Positions 31,823 to 32,609 of a DNA stretch of 32,609 nt are shown piece by piece (position 1 is the first letter of the stretch; every line of letters starts with the position of its first letter). The DNA is taken from positions 1 to 32,609 of the forward strand of contig CAYTCC010000005.1 in NCBI GenBank assembly GCA_964436345.1, given 5' to 3'. The notes beneath the pieces are model-generated. The model saw only the letters and a list, made by a program, of their open reading frames with translations, was not told the DNA's origin and ran no database searches. Position numbers and translations under genes: made by a program. The DNA is from GCA-002694895 sp964436345 (GTDB taxonomy: Bacteria > Chloroflexota > Dehalococcoidia > Lucifugimonadales > GCA-002694895).

Positions 31823-32609
31823 TGAATTTAGCTGAATTAAATTCAAATGTAAGAATATACACTCCTTCAAACTATAAGTTTATTGTTGTAAAAGGCAAAG
31901 ATAGTATAGATTTATTGGATCGATTAACCACTAATGATCTTAAAAGTTTAAAATCAATGGAACATGCATATTCTTTGTTGGTGTCTCCAAAAGGAAGAAT
32001 GATTGAAATTTTAAGTATATTGAATATAGAAGATAAAATTATATTAGGTTGTTCTGCAGATTCTTTAAATAAAGTTTTAGAATGGATAGATTTTTATACA
32101 TTTGGAGAAGAAGTTGAAATTATTCTTGATGAAAAAGAATATCAATCTAAAATTATGATTATGGGTGAAAATTCTATCTCGTTTATTAATTCTATTTTTG
32201 GTATTGATATGTCTTTAACCGAAGGCAAATCTATGTTTATTGCTTTAAATAAAGAACCTTATGGAAGAATTAAACTGTTAGTAGTAAATAAAAATTATTT
32301 TGATTTTGGACATTATGAAATTTATGCTTCAAAAGAAGATATTGATTATGTTCTGAAATTATTTAAGAAAAATAATATCAATTTTAAATTTGTAGATTAT
32401 TTAGATGATGATCAATTCAATAATTATAGAATAGTTAATAATTTACCTGGATATCCTGCAGAAATTAATGAAAATTACAATCCTCTAGAAGCAGGATTGG
32501 GAAAATATATCAACTTCAATAAGGGATGTTATATTGGACAGGAAGTGATAGCTAGACTAGATACTTACTCTAAAGTTAAGAATAAATTAGTTTTAATAAA
32601 ATGCAAAGC
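31823..32609 (+). CDS. ygfZ: YgfZ/GcvT-like folate-binding protein (3' end outside window)
   Basis: An open frame from the ATG at 31823 to the window end (262 complete codons, no stop). It encodes the GcvT-like tetrahydrofolate-binding fold of the YgfZ/IBA57 family, with the signature KGCYIGQEVIARLDTY near codons 232-247 and an N-terminal LDRLTTND block near 33-40. Members help assemble or repair [4Fe-4S] enzymes. The start lies seven bases after the A-type carrier stop, giving an Fe-S assembly pair. GcvT itself is less likely because the signature motif is YgfZ-specific. Confidence 0.9.

Noticed and set aside
1..32609. CRISPR arrays, transposases, prophage genes
   Set aside because: No regularly spaced repeats and no recombinase, transposase or phage structural gene were found on either strand.

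Overview
The window is strongly AT-rich, densely packed bacterial chromosome. It carries about 30 protein genes, an RNase P RNA, a tRNA-Trp, and no transposase, prophage or CRISPR array. Start codons are often TTG or GTG, clear Shine-Dalgarno sites (GGAGG, AGGAG, GGAG) precede several genes, and adjacent genes often overlap or nearly touch. TGA is an ordinary stop codon (it ends nuoE-like, mutS, sulP and thiolase genes). The content (class E/F-like sortase, MMPL exporter, peptidoglycan recycling, secernin peptidase, separate D-glutamate cyclase domains, NuoEF plus a formate-dehydrogenase-like subunit) suggests a free-living, partly streamlined bacterium. A low-GC marine lineage such as SAR202-like Chloroflexota is my tentative guess; I see no decisive marker.

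Layout. 57-1085: zinc-ribbon protein and sortase. 1082-2721 (minus): two genes matching the two halves of mammalian D-glutamate cyclase. 2945-11214 (plus): a four-gene redox module (NuoE-like, NuoF-like, NuoG/FdhA-like, ferredoxin-NAD(P) reductase-like) running into mutS. 11325-13081: CGNR zinc-finger protein and EamA transporter. 13082-15277 (minus): MMPL transporter whose real start seems to be a non-standard codon further upstream. 15434-16748: small membrane protein, PrxQ-type peroxiredoxin, DUF454 protein. 16753-16899 (minus): 48-residue membrane protein. 16988-18334: M20 amidohydrolase. 18480-19037: thioredoxin-like lipoprotein with an in-frame TGA exactly at the first position of its WCxxC motif, a likely selenoprotein. 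19152-22436 (minus): murQ-anmK-rsuA-type-alkA operon. 22509-22901: AhpD-like protein. 22905-24193 (minus): Fur-family regulator and NicO metal transporter with a perfect inverted repeat between them. 24293-26658: SulP transporter and thiolase. 26807-27201: frameshifted VOC protein. 27236-27385 (minus): 49-residue membrane protein. 27386-27982: gene-poor stretch rich in inverted repeats. 27983-28058: tRNA-Trp. 28029-30027 (minus): maf (overlapping the tRNA) and secernin. 30157-31008: nadC. 31021-31363 (minus): rnpB. 31447-end: A-type Fe-S carrier and a truncated ygfZ-like gene.

The most interesting items are the thioredoxin-like selenoprotein candidate, the redox module whose FdhA-like subunit has lost the catalytic Cys/Sec-His pair, the Fur-NicO operator, the split D-glutamate cyclase pair, and the repeat-rich region before tRNA-Trp. 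All calls come from reading the sequence; no database search was run.
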